Shown here piece by piece: positions 1 to 6,089 of a DNA stretch of 6,089 nucleotides. Where the stretch lies: positions 1 to 6,089 of the forward strand of contig QMUI01000058.1 in NCBI GenBank assembly GCA_003660485.1. The letters run 5' to 3'. The position numbers and the translations under genes were made by a program. The first letter of the stretch is position 1, and each line of letters begins with the position of its first letter. Under the pieces are notes generated by a model. The model saw nothing but the letters and a program-made list of their open reading frames with translations, was not told the origin of the DNA and did not search any database. The DNA comes from Thermococci archaeon (GTDB lineage Archaea > Methanobacteriota_B > Thermococci > Thermococcales > Thermococcaceae).

Positions 1-384
1 AGCAAAGAGGTATACAGAACGAGCGTTACCATCAGGCTACCCAAGTTCAGGAAGGGCGATGTAGTTGAGGACAGGCATGGAAGGGTGTATAGGGTGGAAA
101 GCGTTGATGGGAAGGGCATGAGGCTCAAGAACCTCGAAACTTGGGAGAGCGACCACTTCGACTGGAAGACTATAAAGAGGGAGAAGATTGACTTAGTGGA
201 GCACGAGGAGAGGAAGGCACTGCTTATGGGTCAAACTCCAACCGAAGCTCAGTTCATGGACATGGAGACTTACGAGACCTTCGAGGTTAGGAAGCCCAAG
301 GAAAAGCTTGAAGATGGGGAAGTGTATAAGATAGTGAAGGTTAGGGGCAGGCTATACATAAAGGAGAAGGAGGGTAGGGAATGA
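1..384 (+). CDS. C-terminal part of a probable archaeal NMD3-family protein (5' end outside window)
   Basis: The frame is open from base 1 to the TGA at 382-384, giving 127 visible residues; the gene begins before the window. The fragment opens with SKEVYRTSVTIRLPKFRKGDVV, then a small beta-rich segment (GRVYRVESVDGKGMRLKNLETWE) and a charged tail with no membrane segment or signal. The 'RTSVTIRLPxFRxGDVV' stretch followed by an SH3/OB-like barrel is what I remember from the C-terminal end of archaeal NMD3 homologues, which are large-ribosomal-subunit assembly factors with N-terminal CxxC zinc motifs. Those zinc motifs would lie outside the window, so the family call rests on memory of the C-terminus only. 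Its TGA overlaps the cutA ATG as ATGA, so the two genes are almost certainly cotranscribed and may be translationally coupled. The internal GTG at 85 is not the start, because the frame continues upstream without a break. An unrelated barrel-containing protein remains possible. Confidence 0.6.
   Translation, partial: SKEVYRTSVTIRLPKFRKGDVVEDRHGRVYRVESVDGKGMRLKNLETWESDHFDWKTIKREKIDLVEHEERKALLMGQTPTEAQFMDMETYETFEVRKPKEKLEDGEVYKIVKVRGRLYIKEKEGRE
369..374 (+). promoter_or_regulatory. Shine-Dalgarno of cutA inside the upstream gene
   Basis: GGAGGG lies 6 bases before the cutA ATG at 381, within the last codons of the upstream gene. It supports the start at 381 and the ATGA coupling. Confidence 0.7.
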
Positions 385-686
385 TAATAGTCTACACAAC
401 CTTTCCAGATTGGGAAAGCGCTGAGAAAATCGTGAAGACTCTGCTTGAGGAAAGGTTGATTGCCTGCGCCAACTTGAGGGAGCACAAGGCCCTCTACTGG
501 TGGCAAGGGAAGATAGAGGAGGACAAAGAGGTGGGGGCAATCCTGAAGACAAAGGACGAACTCTGGGATGAATTGAGGAGAAGGCTTAAGGAGTTACACC
601 CTTACACGGTTCCGGTGATAATAAAGATAAAAGTGGAGGACGTAAACGAGGAGTACTTGAAGTGGCTCGTTGAAGAGACGAGGTGA
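381..686 (+). CDS. cutA: CutA1, divalent-cation tolerance protein
   Basis: This encodes 101 residues, close to the roughly 102 usual for Pyrococcus CutA1. It is a small cytosolic ferredoxin-like protein that forms very heat-stable trimers and binds copper and other divalent metals; its precise physiological role is unsettled in the literature. Family marks are all present: an N-terminal beta strand (IIVYTTFPDWESAEKIVKTLL), the LIACANL segment with Cys29, the YWWQGKIEED strand around residues 39-48, AILKTK, the LHPYTVPVI motif around 72-80, and the C-terminal EYLKWLVEE helix. No residue of the usual core appears missing. The ATG at 381 is preceded by GGAGGG at 6 bases and overlaps the upstream stop by four bases, so it belongs to the same transcript as the NMD3-like gene. 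The TGA stop at 684-686 forms the 5' side of the terminal stem of the C/D sRNA that follows. Confidence 0.95.
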   Translation: MIIVYTTFPDWESAEKIVKTLLEERLIACANLREHKALYWWQGKIEEDKEVGAILKTKDELWDELRRRLKELHPYTVPVIIKIKVEDVNEEYLKWLVEETR

Positions 687-738
687 GATGATGAGTACGG
701 GGCCACCTGACCGGTGATGACGTTTCTCCCAAGGCTGA

Positions 739-741
<3 letters not shown>
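684..741 (+). ncRNA. Box C/D guide sRNA filling the gap between convergent genes
   Basis: All four boxes are exact and in order. C box ATGATGA is at 688-694, a 12-base guide at 695-706, D' box CTGA at 707-710 and a 3-base spacer at 711-713. C' box GTGATGA is at 714-720, a 14-base guide at 721-734 and D box CTGA at 735-738. Bases 684-686 (TGA) and 739-741 (TCA) can pair as a 3-bp terminal stem. Counting from the C/D kink-turn geometry, this leaves the expected three-base bulge (687-689) before the tandem G-A pairs. Total size is near 58 bases, typical of Thermococcales sRNAs. Such RNAs assemble with L7Ae, Nop5 and fibrillarin and direct 2'-O-methylation of the target base paired to the fifth guide base before D or D'. 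The T-rich stretch from 743 onward could end the transcript, or the RNA may be trimmed from the cutA mRNA. No dedicated promoter is obvious inside cutA. Targets are not assigned with confidence. Confidence 0.92.
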
Positions 742-2166
<1,425 letters not shown>

Positions 2167-3018
2167 TCAAATCACCCCCTTCTCCTTCAAGTACTTAAGG
2201 TAGAGCTCCTTCGCGAGCTTCTCTTGCTCGACGAATCTGTTGTGGTTTCTGTTAATTGCATCCTCCCAGTCTATCTTGTGTGCATCGAAAACTGGGCCAT
2301 CTCTGCACGCGAACTTAACTTTGCCGTCGTAGAGAACCCTACAAGAACCGCACATTCCCGTTCCATCAACCATTATCTGCCTAACCGTTGCGTAGGTTGG
2401 GATTCCATATGGTCTTGTGAGTTCAGCGAGCTTTGCTAAGTTATTCAGTCCTCCGCCTGCAAAAATTATATCCACTTTGTCTTTCTCAATTAACTCTTTA
2501 ACTACATCAAGGTAGTGCCCCTTAATCCCCGCAGAACCATCTAACGTCGTCAGATAATGTTCATCGGCGACGGATTTTGCCAAGAATTCCTCCGGATACA
2601 CGTGGTTCTTGTCCTCAAATGTCTGCACCGAGATTGTGTAGTTTCCGGCTTCTTTCATGGCCTTAAGTAAGGCATAGTTCTCGGCGTGACCGCAAACCGC
2701 ATCTGAAGCGAAAACAACGTTTCCATACTCTTTGATCTTTATTGGTCTCCCCAGTGGCCCCAAGAAGCTGTAAAGTTCGTCTCCAACGTTAAACTCGTAG
2801 TAAAGTTGCAAGCTAGTTTTTCCTAGCTTCCTTATGAACATCATGACTCTTCCGTTCTCAGCCTTGAAGACGGACATTGGAATTCTCTCTCCCTTTTCAT
2901 GGAGAATGAAGACAACAAACTGTCCTGGTTTCCATGCTCTAGCAACGTGGGGTGCCTCAACTTCTATCATGTAGTCTATGGGACTGAGATCCCTTTTGGC
3001 TGTAATCTTGTACCCCAC
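2167..3018 (-). CDS. nfnS: NfnS-type small subunit, FAD/[2Fe-2S] flavoprotein with a diverged NAD(H) site
   Basis: This encodes 283 residues from GTG 3018. That start sits 6 bases after CGGAGGTG (3032-3025), whereas the in-frame TTG at 3045 has no comparable site. The N-terminal FAD domain shows KPGQFVVFILHEKGERIPMSVF, with the RxPxS flavin-binding motif. The C-terminal [2Fe-2S] motif is intact: VDGTGMCGSC plus FAC (Asp218, Cys223, Cys226, Cys238 in this numbering), the Asp/three-Cys ligand set known from NfnS. What is odd lies between them. Where the family usually has a glycine-rich GGGxGxA NAD loop, this protein reads ASDAVCGHAEN, and the later GPxPMM-type segment reads AGGGLNNLAK. In NfnI the small subunit binds FAD, [2Fe-2S] and NAD(H) and passes electrons to NfnL. 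Here NAD(H) use is doubtful, pointing to NfnII/Xfn or another paralogue. It is the first gene of the nfnSL operon, with its own promoter upstream. Confidence 0.88.
   Translation of the reverse strand: MGYKITAKRDLSPIDYMIEVEAPHVARAWKPGQFVVFILHEKGERIPMSVFKAENGRVMMFIRKLGKTSLQLYYEFNVGDELYSFLGPLGRPIKIKEYGNVVFASDAVCGHAENYALLKAMKEAGNYTISVQTFEDKNHVYPEEFLAKSVADEHYLTTLDGSAGIKGHYLDVVKELIEKDKVDIIFAGGGLNNLAKLAELTRPYGIPTYATVRQIMVDGTGMCGSCRVLYDGKVKFACRDGPVFDAHKIDWEDAINRNHNRFVEQEKLAKELYLKYLKEKGVI
2171..2176 (-). promoter_or_regulatory. Shine-Dalgarno of nfnL within the end of nfnS
   Basis: GGTGAT, matching the core of the archaeal Shine-Dalgarno sequence, lies 4 bases before the nfnL ATG and inside the last codons of nfnS. 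With zero bases between the two genes, this indicates translational coupling. Confidence 0.6.
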
Positions 3019-3024
3019 GATGAA

Positions 3025-3032
3025 CACCTCCG
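3025..3032 (-). promoter_or_regulatory. Shine-Dalgarno that fixes the nfnS start
   Basis: CGGAGGTG ends 6 bases before GTG 3018. The alternative TTG at 3045 lies upstream of this site, so it cannot be the start this site serves. Confidence 0.85.
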
Positions 3033-3043
3033 TTCGTACGAAC
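3032..3043. repeat. 12-bp perfect palindrome in the nfn leader
   Basis: GTTCGTACGAAC is its own reverse complement. It overlaps the first base of the nfnS Shine-Dalgarno and lies within the expected transcript leader. It overlaps a second inverted repeat, GAACA-ATTA-TGTTC (3040-3053). The half-sites resemble the GTT/AAC elements of the operators but have the wrong spacing (GTTn6AAC). It could be an operator or a small hairpin. Confidence 0.5.
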
Positions 3044-3060
3044 AATTATGTTCACTAAAA

Positions 3061-3077
3061 GTTCGCAACCAAAAGTT
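3061..3077 (+). promoter_or_regulatory. SurR-like operator 1 (GTTn3AACn5GTT), promoter-downstream copy
   Basis: The bases read GTT-CGC-AAC-CAAAA-GTT, an exact match to the extended motif reported for SurR, the sulfur-responsive ArsR-like regulator of Thermococcales. For the nfn genes on the minus strand it lies between the likely TATA box and the transcription start, touching the TATA edge. Bound protein here would be expected to block transcription. Assignment to SurR is by motif only. Confidence 0.65.
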
Positions 3078-3090
3078 TATACGGATTTCT
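3074..3090 (-). promoter_or_regulatory. Probable BRE/TATA promoter of nfnSL
   Basis: On the minus strand, TATAAA (3081-3076) is preceded by the purine-rich segment AGAAATCCG (3090-3082), where the BRE would sit. Initiation about 25 bases downstream would fall near 3050-3055, giving a leader of roughly 35 bases that includes the Shine-Dalgarno sequence. TTTTAGAAAT just upstream is an alternative TATA. Placement between the two SurR-like motifs supports this choice. Confidence 0.45.
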
Positions 3091-3092
3091 AA

Positions 3093-3109
3093 AACCGAAA
3101 GTTTAGAAC
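3093..3109 (-). promoter_or_regulatory. SurR-like operator 2 (GTTn3AACn5GTT), promoter-upstream copy
   Basis: Read on the minus strand, the bases are GTT-CTA-AAC-TTTCG-GTT, a second exact match to the extended SurR motif in the opposite orientation to operator 1. The two copies are separated by 15 bases that hold most of the likely BRE/TATA. This copy lies upstream of the promoter elements, the position from which SurR is known to activate genes. Confidence 0.65.
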
Positions 3110-3154
3110 CGCTTTTCTTTCCAAAAAAGATCAATAAAGTCGAGTGTTAGGAGT

Positions 3155-3190
3155 TAAAATTTTTGGAAAAGAGATAACAAAATAGAAAAA
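3155..3190 (-). terminator. T-rich terminator region after metG
   Basis: Reading the minus strand past the metG stop, a T5 run at 3190-3186 is followed by TTTTG, then TTTTCC and AAAAATTTTAA further along. Two or more T-runs within 45 bases of the stop are typical archaeal termination signals and would separate metG from the nfn promoter. Confidence 0.5.
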
Positions 3191-3197
3191 TTATCGG

Positions 3198-5372
3198 TCA
3201 CCTGATCTTAGCCCCAAGCTTTACTTCTTTATCGGGCATCAGGAGGGCAACGTTTTCACCATCATCCGCTGCCAGTAGCATTCCCTGACTTTCGATCCCT
3301 CTGAGCTTCTTGGGCTCTAAATTGGCAACAACGACCACGTACTTGTTAAGCAACTCCTCTGGCCTGTAATACTTTTTGAGACCTGCAACTAAGGTTCTAA
3401 CTTCCCCGCCGAGATCGACCTTAACGACGTAGAGCTTGTCGGCGTTTGGATGATCTTTAACTTCGATTATCTTTCCAACCCTTAAGTCAAGCTTTGCAAA
3501 GTCATCAAAGCTTATATAACCCACTTTTTCTCCCTCCTTTTTCTTTTTCTCCTTCTTCTCTTTATATCCCAACTTTCTCAAGATTATCTCACTCTCTTCG
3601 CCAAGCTTCTCCTTTGCGACCTTAACAACGAGATCCTTCTTGTAGTACTTGTCGAGGAGTAGCTTAGCCCCCTCAGGATTGCCTTTCGCCATGTACTTCA
3701 GGATGAAGTAGATTATCTGCTCGTCCGTAACTTTCTTGAACAGTATCTCAGGCTTCCTCACCCAATGTCCTGCAGGAAGCTCCTTAAACTTCCATTCTTT
3801 GACTTCATCAAGGTTCAAGAGGTGCCATATCTTCTCTCCAGTATCCGGAAGAAAAGGCTCGATAAGTATTCCGAGGGCTTTAACTATCTGGAGGGAGATG
3901 TTTACTGTGGTTGCGGTTCTCTTCATATCTGTTTTTGCGGTCTTCCATGGTTGCTTGTGATCAAAGTACTTGTTGCCGAAAGATGCTAGGGCCATTACTC
4001 TCTTCAGTGCATCCTTGAATCTGTACTCCATTATGAGCTTTCCAACTTCTTTGAATGCTCTCTCTATCTCCTCGAACGCCTGCTTATCTAGCTCATCCAG
4101 CTCTCCCCTCTCCGGAATAACTCCATCGAAGTACCGGTTGACGAAGGTCATGGCCCTGTGGACGAAGTTCCCTAAGTTGTTGACGAGCTCCTCGTTAATC
4201 TTTGTCTTAAACTCCGCAAAGCTGAAGTCAGAATCCCTAGTTTCCGGCATTATGGTGGTTAGGTAGTACCTGAGGTAGTCGGCGGGGAAGACATCCAGAA
4301 ACTCGTGCAACCAGATGGCCCAGTTCCTGCTTGTTGAGAACTTCTTGCCCTCCAAGTTCAAGTACTCGTTCGCTGGAATGTCGTAGGGAAGGTTCCACTC
4401 CGCCTCAACCTCCTCATCCTTGTATTTACCATAGGCCATCAGAAATGCAGGCCAGAATATCGCGTGGAATGGAATGTTGTCTTTCCCTATGAAGTGTATC
4501 ACCCTAGTTTGCCCGTCAAGGTTAAGCCAGTACTTCTTCCACTCATTCGGTTTTCCAATCCTCTTGAAGTACTCCATAGTTATCGAAATGTACCCTATCG
4601 GAGCCTCGAACCACACATAGAGAACCTTGCCTTTCATATCCTCTTCATTTAGGGGAACAGGAATTCCCCACTCTAAGTCCCTAGTTATGGCTCTATCCTC
4701 TAGCCCCTCCTTGATCCATCCAAGAACCATGTTTTTAACGTTGGGCTTCCAGTGCTTTTCCTCTATCCACTTCTTGAGCCTTCCCTCAAAGTCCCTCATC
4801 TTTATGTAGTAGTGGGCTGAGTCTCTGAACGTTATTGGATTCCCACAGATGTTACATCTCGGATTTATCAGGATTTCTGGAGTGAGAGGTCTCCCACAAA
4901 CCTCACATTGATCTCCTCTCTGGTTTTCGGCCCCACAGTAAGGGCATGTTCCTATGACGAATCTATCTGGCAAGAACATCTTGTCGTGCTCACAGTAGGC
5001 TTGCTTTGTGACCTTCTTAACTAGGTGTCCATTTTCCAGCGCTTTGAGGAAGAACTCTTGGCTTAGTTTATAGTGAACGGGTAATTCGGTTCTTCCAAAG
5101 AAGTCGAAGCTTATCTTCGCTCTCTGGAACGTTATCTTTATATGCTCGTGGTACTCATCTACTATTTCCCTGGGACTTCTTTTCTCTTTTATTGCCCTGA
5201 AGGATATTGGAGTACCGTGCTCGTCTGTTCCGCAGATGAAAACGACTTCTTCCCCTTTGAGCCTTAGGTACCTTACGAATATGTCAGCAGGTAGATAGGC
5301 CCCTGCTAGGTGGCCAGCATGTATCGGCCCATTGGCGTAGGGAAGAGCAGAGGTGACCATATAGCGAACCAT
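3198..5372 (-). CDS. metG: Methionyl-tRNA synthetase with fused C-terminal tRNA-binding domain
   Basis: This encodes 724 residues, near the roughly 722 of Pyrococcus abyssi MetRS as I recall. It charges tRNA(Met) with methionine in the cytosol. The class I signature appears as HAGH (18-21) in PYANGPIHAGHLAGAY, and the KMSKS loop as KFSTS (344-348). The connective zinc region holds CEHD at 127-130, CPYC at 143-146, CEVC at 156-159 and CNIC at 173-176, i.e. the knuckles of the two-zinc archaeal type. The helical anticodon-binding domain follows (with NNLGNFVHRAM near 400). A lysine/glutamate-rich linker (about 601-617) then joins an EMAPII/Trbp111-like OB domain (about 618-724: FAKLDLRVGKI, HPNADKLYVVKVDLG, SQGMLLAA) that binds tRNA and dimerises. 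The start at 5372 is preceded at 6 bases by GGAGGTG (5385-5379); the in-frame ATG at 5399 would add nine residues absent from relatives and bury this site. No defect is visible. Confidence 0.97.
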   Translation of the reverse strand: MVRYMVTSALPYANGPIHAGHLAGAYLPADIFVRYLRLKGEEVVFICGTDEHGTPISFRAIKEKRSPREIVDEYHEHIKITFQRAKISFDFFGRTELPVHYKLSQEFFLKALENGHLVKKVTKQAYCEHDKMFLPDRFVIGTCPYCGAENQRGDQCEVCGRPLTPEILINPRCNICGNPITFRDSAHYYIKMRDFEGRLKKWIEEKHWKPNVKNMVLGWIKEGLEDRAITRDLEWGIPVPLNEEDMKGKVLYVWFEAPIGYISITMEYFKRIGKPNEWKKYWLNLDGQTRVIHFIGKDNIPFHAIFWPAFLMAYGKYKDEEVEAEWNLPYDIPANEYLNLEGKKFSTSRNWAIWLHEFLDVFPADYLRYYLTTIMPETRDSDFSFAEFKTKINEELVNNLGNFVHRAMTFVNRYFDGVIPERGELDELDKQAFEEIERAFKEVGKLIMEYRFKDALKRVMALASFGNKYFDHKQPWKTAKTDMKRTATTVNISLQIVKALGILIEPFLPDTGEKIWHLLNLDEVKEWKFKELPAGHWVRKPEILFKKVTDEQIIYFILKYMAKGNPEGAKLLLDKYYKKDLVVKVAKEKLGEESEIILRKLGYKEKKEKKKKEGEKVGYISFDDFAKLDLRVGKIIEVKDHPNADKLYVVKVDLGGEVRTLVAGLKKYYRPEELLNKYVVVVANLEPKKLRGIESQGMLLAADDGENVALLMPDKEVKLGAKIR

Positions 5373-5378
5373 TTTATC

Positions 5379-5385
5379 CACCTCC
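5379..5385 (-). promoter_or_regulatory. Shine-Dalgarno that fixes the metG start
   Basis: GGAGGTG lies 6 bases before ATG 5372, so translation begins there rather than at the upstream in-frame ATG at 5399. Confidence 0.85.
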
Positions 5386-5410
5386 TGTTGTGTGGGCATT
5401 AAACTTTTCC

Positions 5411-5421
5411 TTTAATTTAAA
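5411..5421 (-). promoter_or_regulatory. Possible TATA element of metG
   Basis: TTTAAATTAAA on the minus strand lies in the 80-base gap between the regulator gene and metG. Initiation about 25 bases downstream would give a leader of around 20 bases. CCTAAATAA (5442-5434) is an alternative. Readthrough from the regulator gene is also possible, since no strong T-run follows that gene. Confidence 0.35.
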
Positions 5422-5452
5422 CATTACGAAGGGTTATTTAGGCGGGAGGAAA

Positions 5453-6089
5453 TTATGTAAGTTTATGCATATTAATATTCAACTCGACCCAATTCTCTCT
5501 TCCTACCTTGTAAACTTTTATTAATCCCATCTGCTCCAGCCTGCGGACCATTCTCCACACAGTTGTCTTTGGAAGGTCAAGGGCTTTTCGAAGATCTGCT
5601 TGACTACTTCTTCCTCCCACATCTAGCAAGTACTTAATTGCCCTTATCTCATCGTCATTTAGGTTATATTGTTTTGCGATTTTTCCTATCTTATCTTCAA
5701 AGTAAGAGAGTTTGCGTCTTGGCTTTCTTTTCTTCAAGAAGAACGCAACAATAGTAGTAAACACTAAGGCCATAATTATCAATGGAACTACTTTCCTTAA
5801 GGGGAACCTTTCCTCTGCTAATAAACTTGGAAAAGTATAATATATCGTCACGTTTCCTGGTCCTATTAAGACTGTGTTATTTCCAATTATCCTTATTGGA
5901 ATGTCTGAGAGTCCAACGATCTCCGCGCCTTGTGGGAGTATTATTTCAGCGGGGGCCCTAGGTAGGTTCAGATTGAGTGTCCATAAGCTACCCTCATTGG
6001 ATACTAAGCCGCTCGCTGTATAAATAATCCTTACACGTGTTGAATTACGAGTTTCAATGAACAGGGAACTATTCTGGAGGGTATAAGGA
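5453..6089 (-). CDS. Membrane-anchored winged-helix transcription regulator, N-terminus outside window
   Basis: The frame is open from the window edge (first full codon at 6088) to TAA at 5455-5453, 211 visible residues. The GTG at 5851 is internal, since 79 codons upstream of it are uninterrupted. Visible residues 1 to about 95 are beta-prone and carry four N-glycosylation sequons (NSS at 6, NST at 15, NNT at 70, NVT at 79), which suits an extracellular domain. A single hydrophobic segment, VVPLIIMALVFTTIVAFFL (about 100-118), is followed at once by KKRKPRRK, placing the C-terminus inside the cell. The cytoplasmic part is a MarR-like winged helix (about 140-206: DDEIRAIKYLLDVGGRSSQADLRKALDLPKTTV as helix pairs, then WRMVRRLEQMGLIKVYKVGRENWVEL as recognition helix and wing). 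This architecture matches the predicted membrane-associated transcriptional regulators of archaea (COG2512-like). The signal and target are unknown. A signal peptide would be expected beyond the edge. Confidence 0.8.
   Translation of the reverse strand, partial: PYTLQNSSLFIETRNSTRVRIIYTASGLVSNEGSLWTLNLNLPRAPAEIILPQGAEIVGLSDIPIRIIGNNTVLIGPGNVTIYYTFPSLLAEERFPLRKVVPLIIMALVFTTIVAFFLKKRKPRRKLSYFEDKIGKIAKQYNLNDDEIRAIKYLLDVGGRSSQADLRKALDLPKTTVWRMVRRLEQMGLIKVYKVGRENWVELNINMHKLT

Noticed and set aside
688..717. Nine-codon open frame (ATGATGAGT...TGA) directly after cutA
   Set aside because: Its start and stop are the C and C' boxes of the sRNA. It is too short and has no independent support as a coding region.
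3019..3045. Longer nfnS starting at TTG 3045
   Set aside because: The nine extra codons run through the Shine-Dalgarno sequence and the leader palindrome, and GTG 3018 has ideal spacing to GGAGGTG.
3535..3570. Low-complexity A/T-rich tract within metG considered as a frameshift or slippage site
   Set aside because: It encodes the lysine/glutamate linker between the anticodon-binding and C-terminal OB domains. The frame is intact and both sides match the family.
5373..5399. Longer metG starting at ATG 5399
   Set aside because: The extension would contain the strong GGAGGTG site as codons and would add residues absent from Pyrococcus MetRS, which begins at MVRYMVTSALPYANG.

Overview
The window comes from a hyperthermophilic archaeon of the Thermococcales, most probably Pyrococcus. 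The methionyl-tRNA synthetase and CutA translations closely resemble the Pyrococcus proteins as I remember them. The strong GGAGGTG ribosome-binding sites, lysine/glutamate-rich proteins, tight gene packing and a box C/D guide RNA all fit. No mobile element, CRISPR array, tRNA or rRNA is visible.

Layout. From 1 to 686 on the + strand lie the C-terminal end of a probable NMD3-family ribosome-biogenesis protein and, overlapping it by ATGA, cutA. The 52-base gap between the convergent stop codons of cutA and nfnL is filled by a textbook box C/D sRNA (about 684-741, +), with C, D', C' and D boxes all exact. Everything after that is on the minus strand. nfnL (739-2166) and nfnS (2167-3018) form a two-gene flavoprotein operon of the electron-bifurcating ferredoxin:NADP oxidoreductase family. 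metG, for methionyl-tRNA synthetase, is at 3198-5372. A membrane-anchored winged-helix regulator (5453 to beyond 6089) has its N-terminal part outside the window.

How the parts work together. The + strand genes and the sRNA belong to translation and ribosome maturation, as does metG. The nfn pair is a redox module with its own promoter in the 179-base gap after metG. That promoter carries two full copies, in opposite orientation, of the motif GTTn3AACn5GTT, the extended recognition sequence reported for the sulfur-responsive regulator SurR. One copy lies upstream of the likely BRE/TATA and the other just downstream. The NfnS translation lacks the usual glycine-rich NAD(H) loop, so this Nfn is probably not the standard NADH-linked type (NfnI). 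It looks more like the NfnII/Xfn or a third paralogue, whose extra substrate is not settled. Together these suggest a sulfur-controlled, non-canonical flavoprotein complex.

Corrections to the longest open frames: nfnS starts at GTG 3018 rather than TTG 3045, metG at ATG 5372 rather than 5399, and the regulator frame stays open to the window edge rather than starting at 5851. No stretch over 300 bases lacks a gene.
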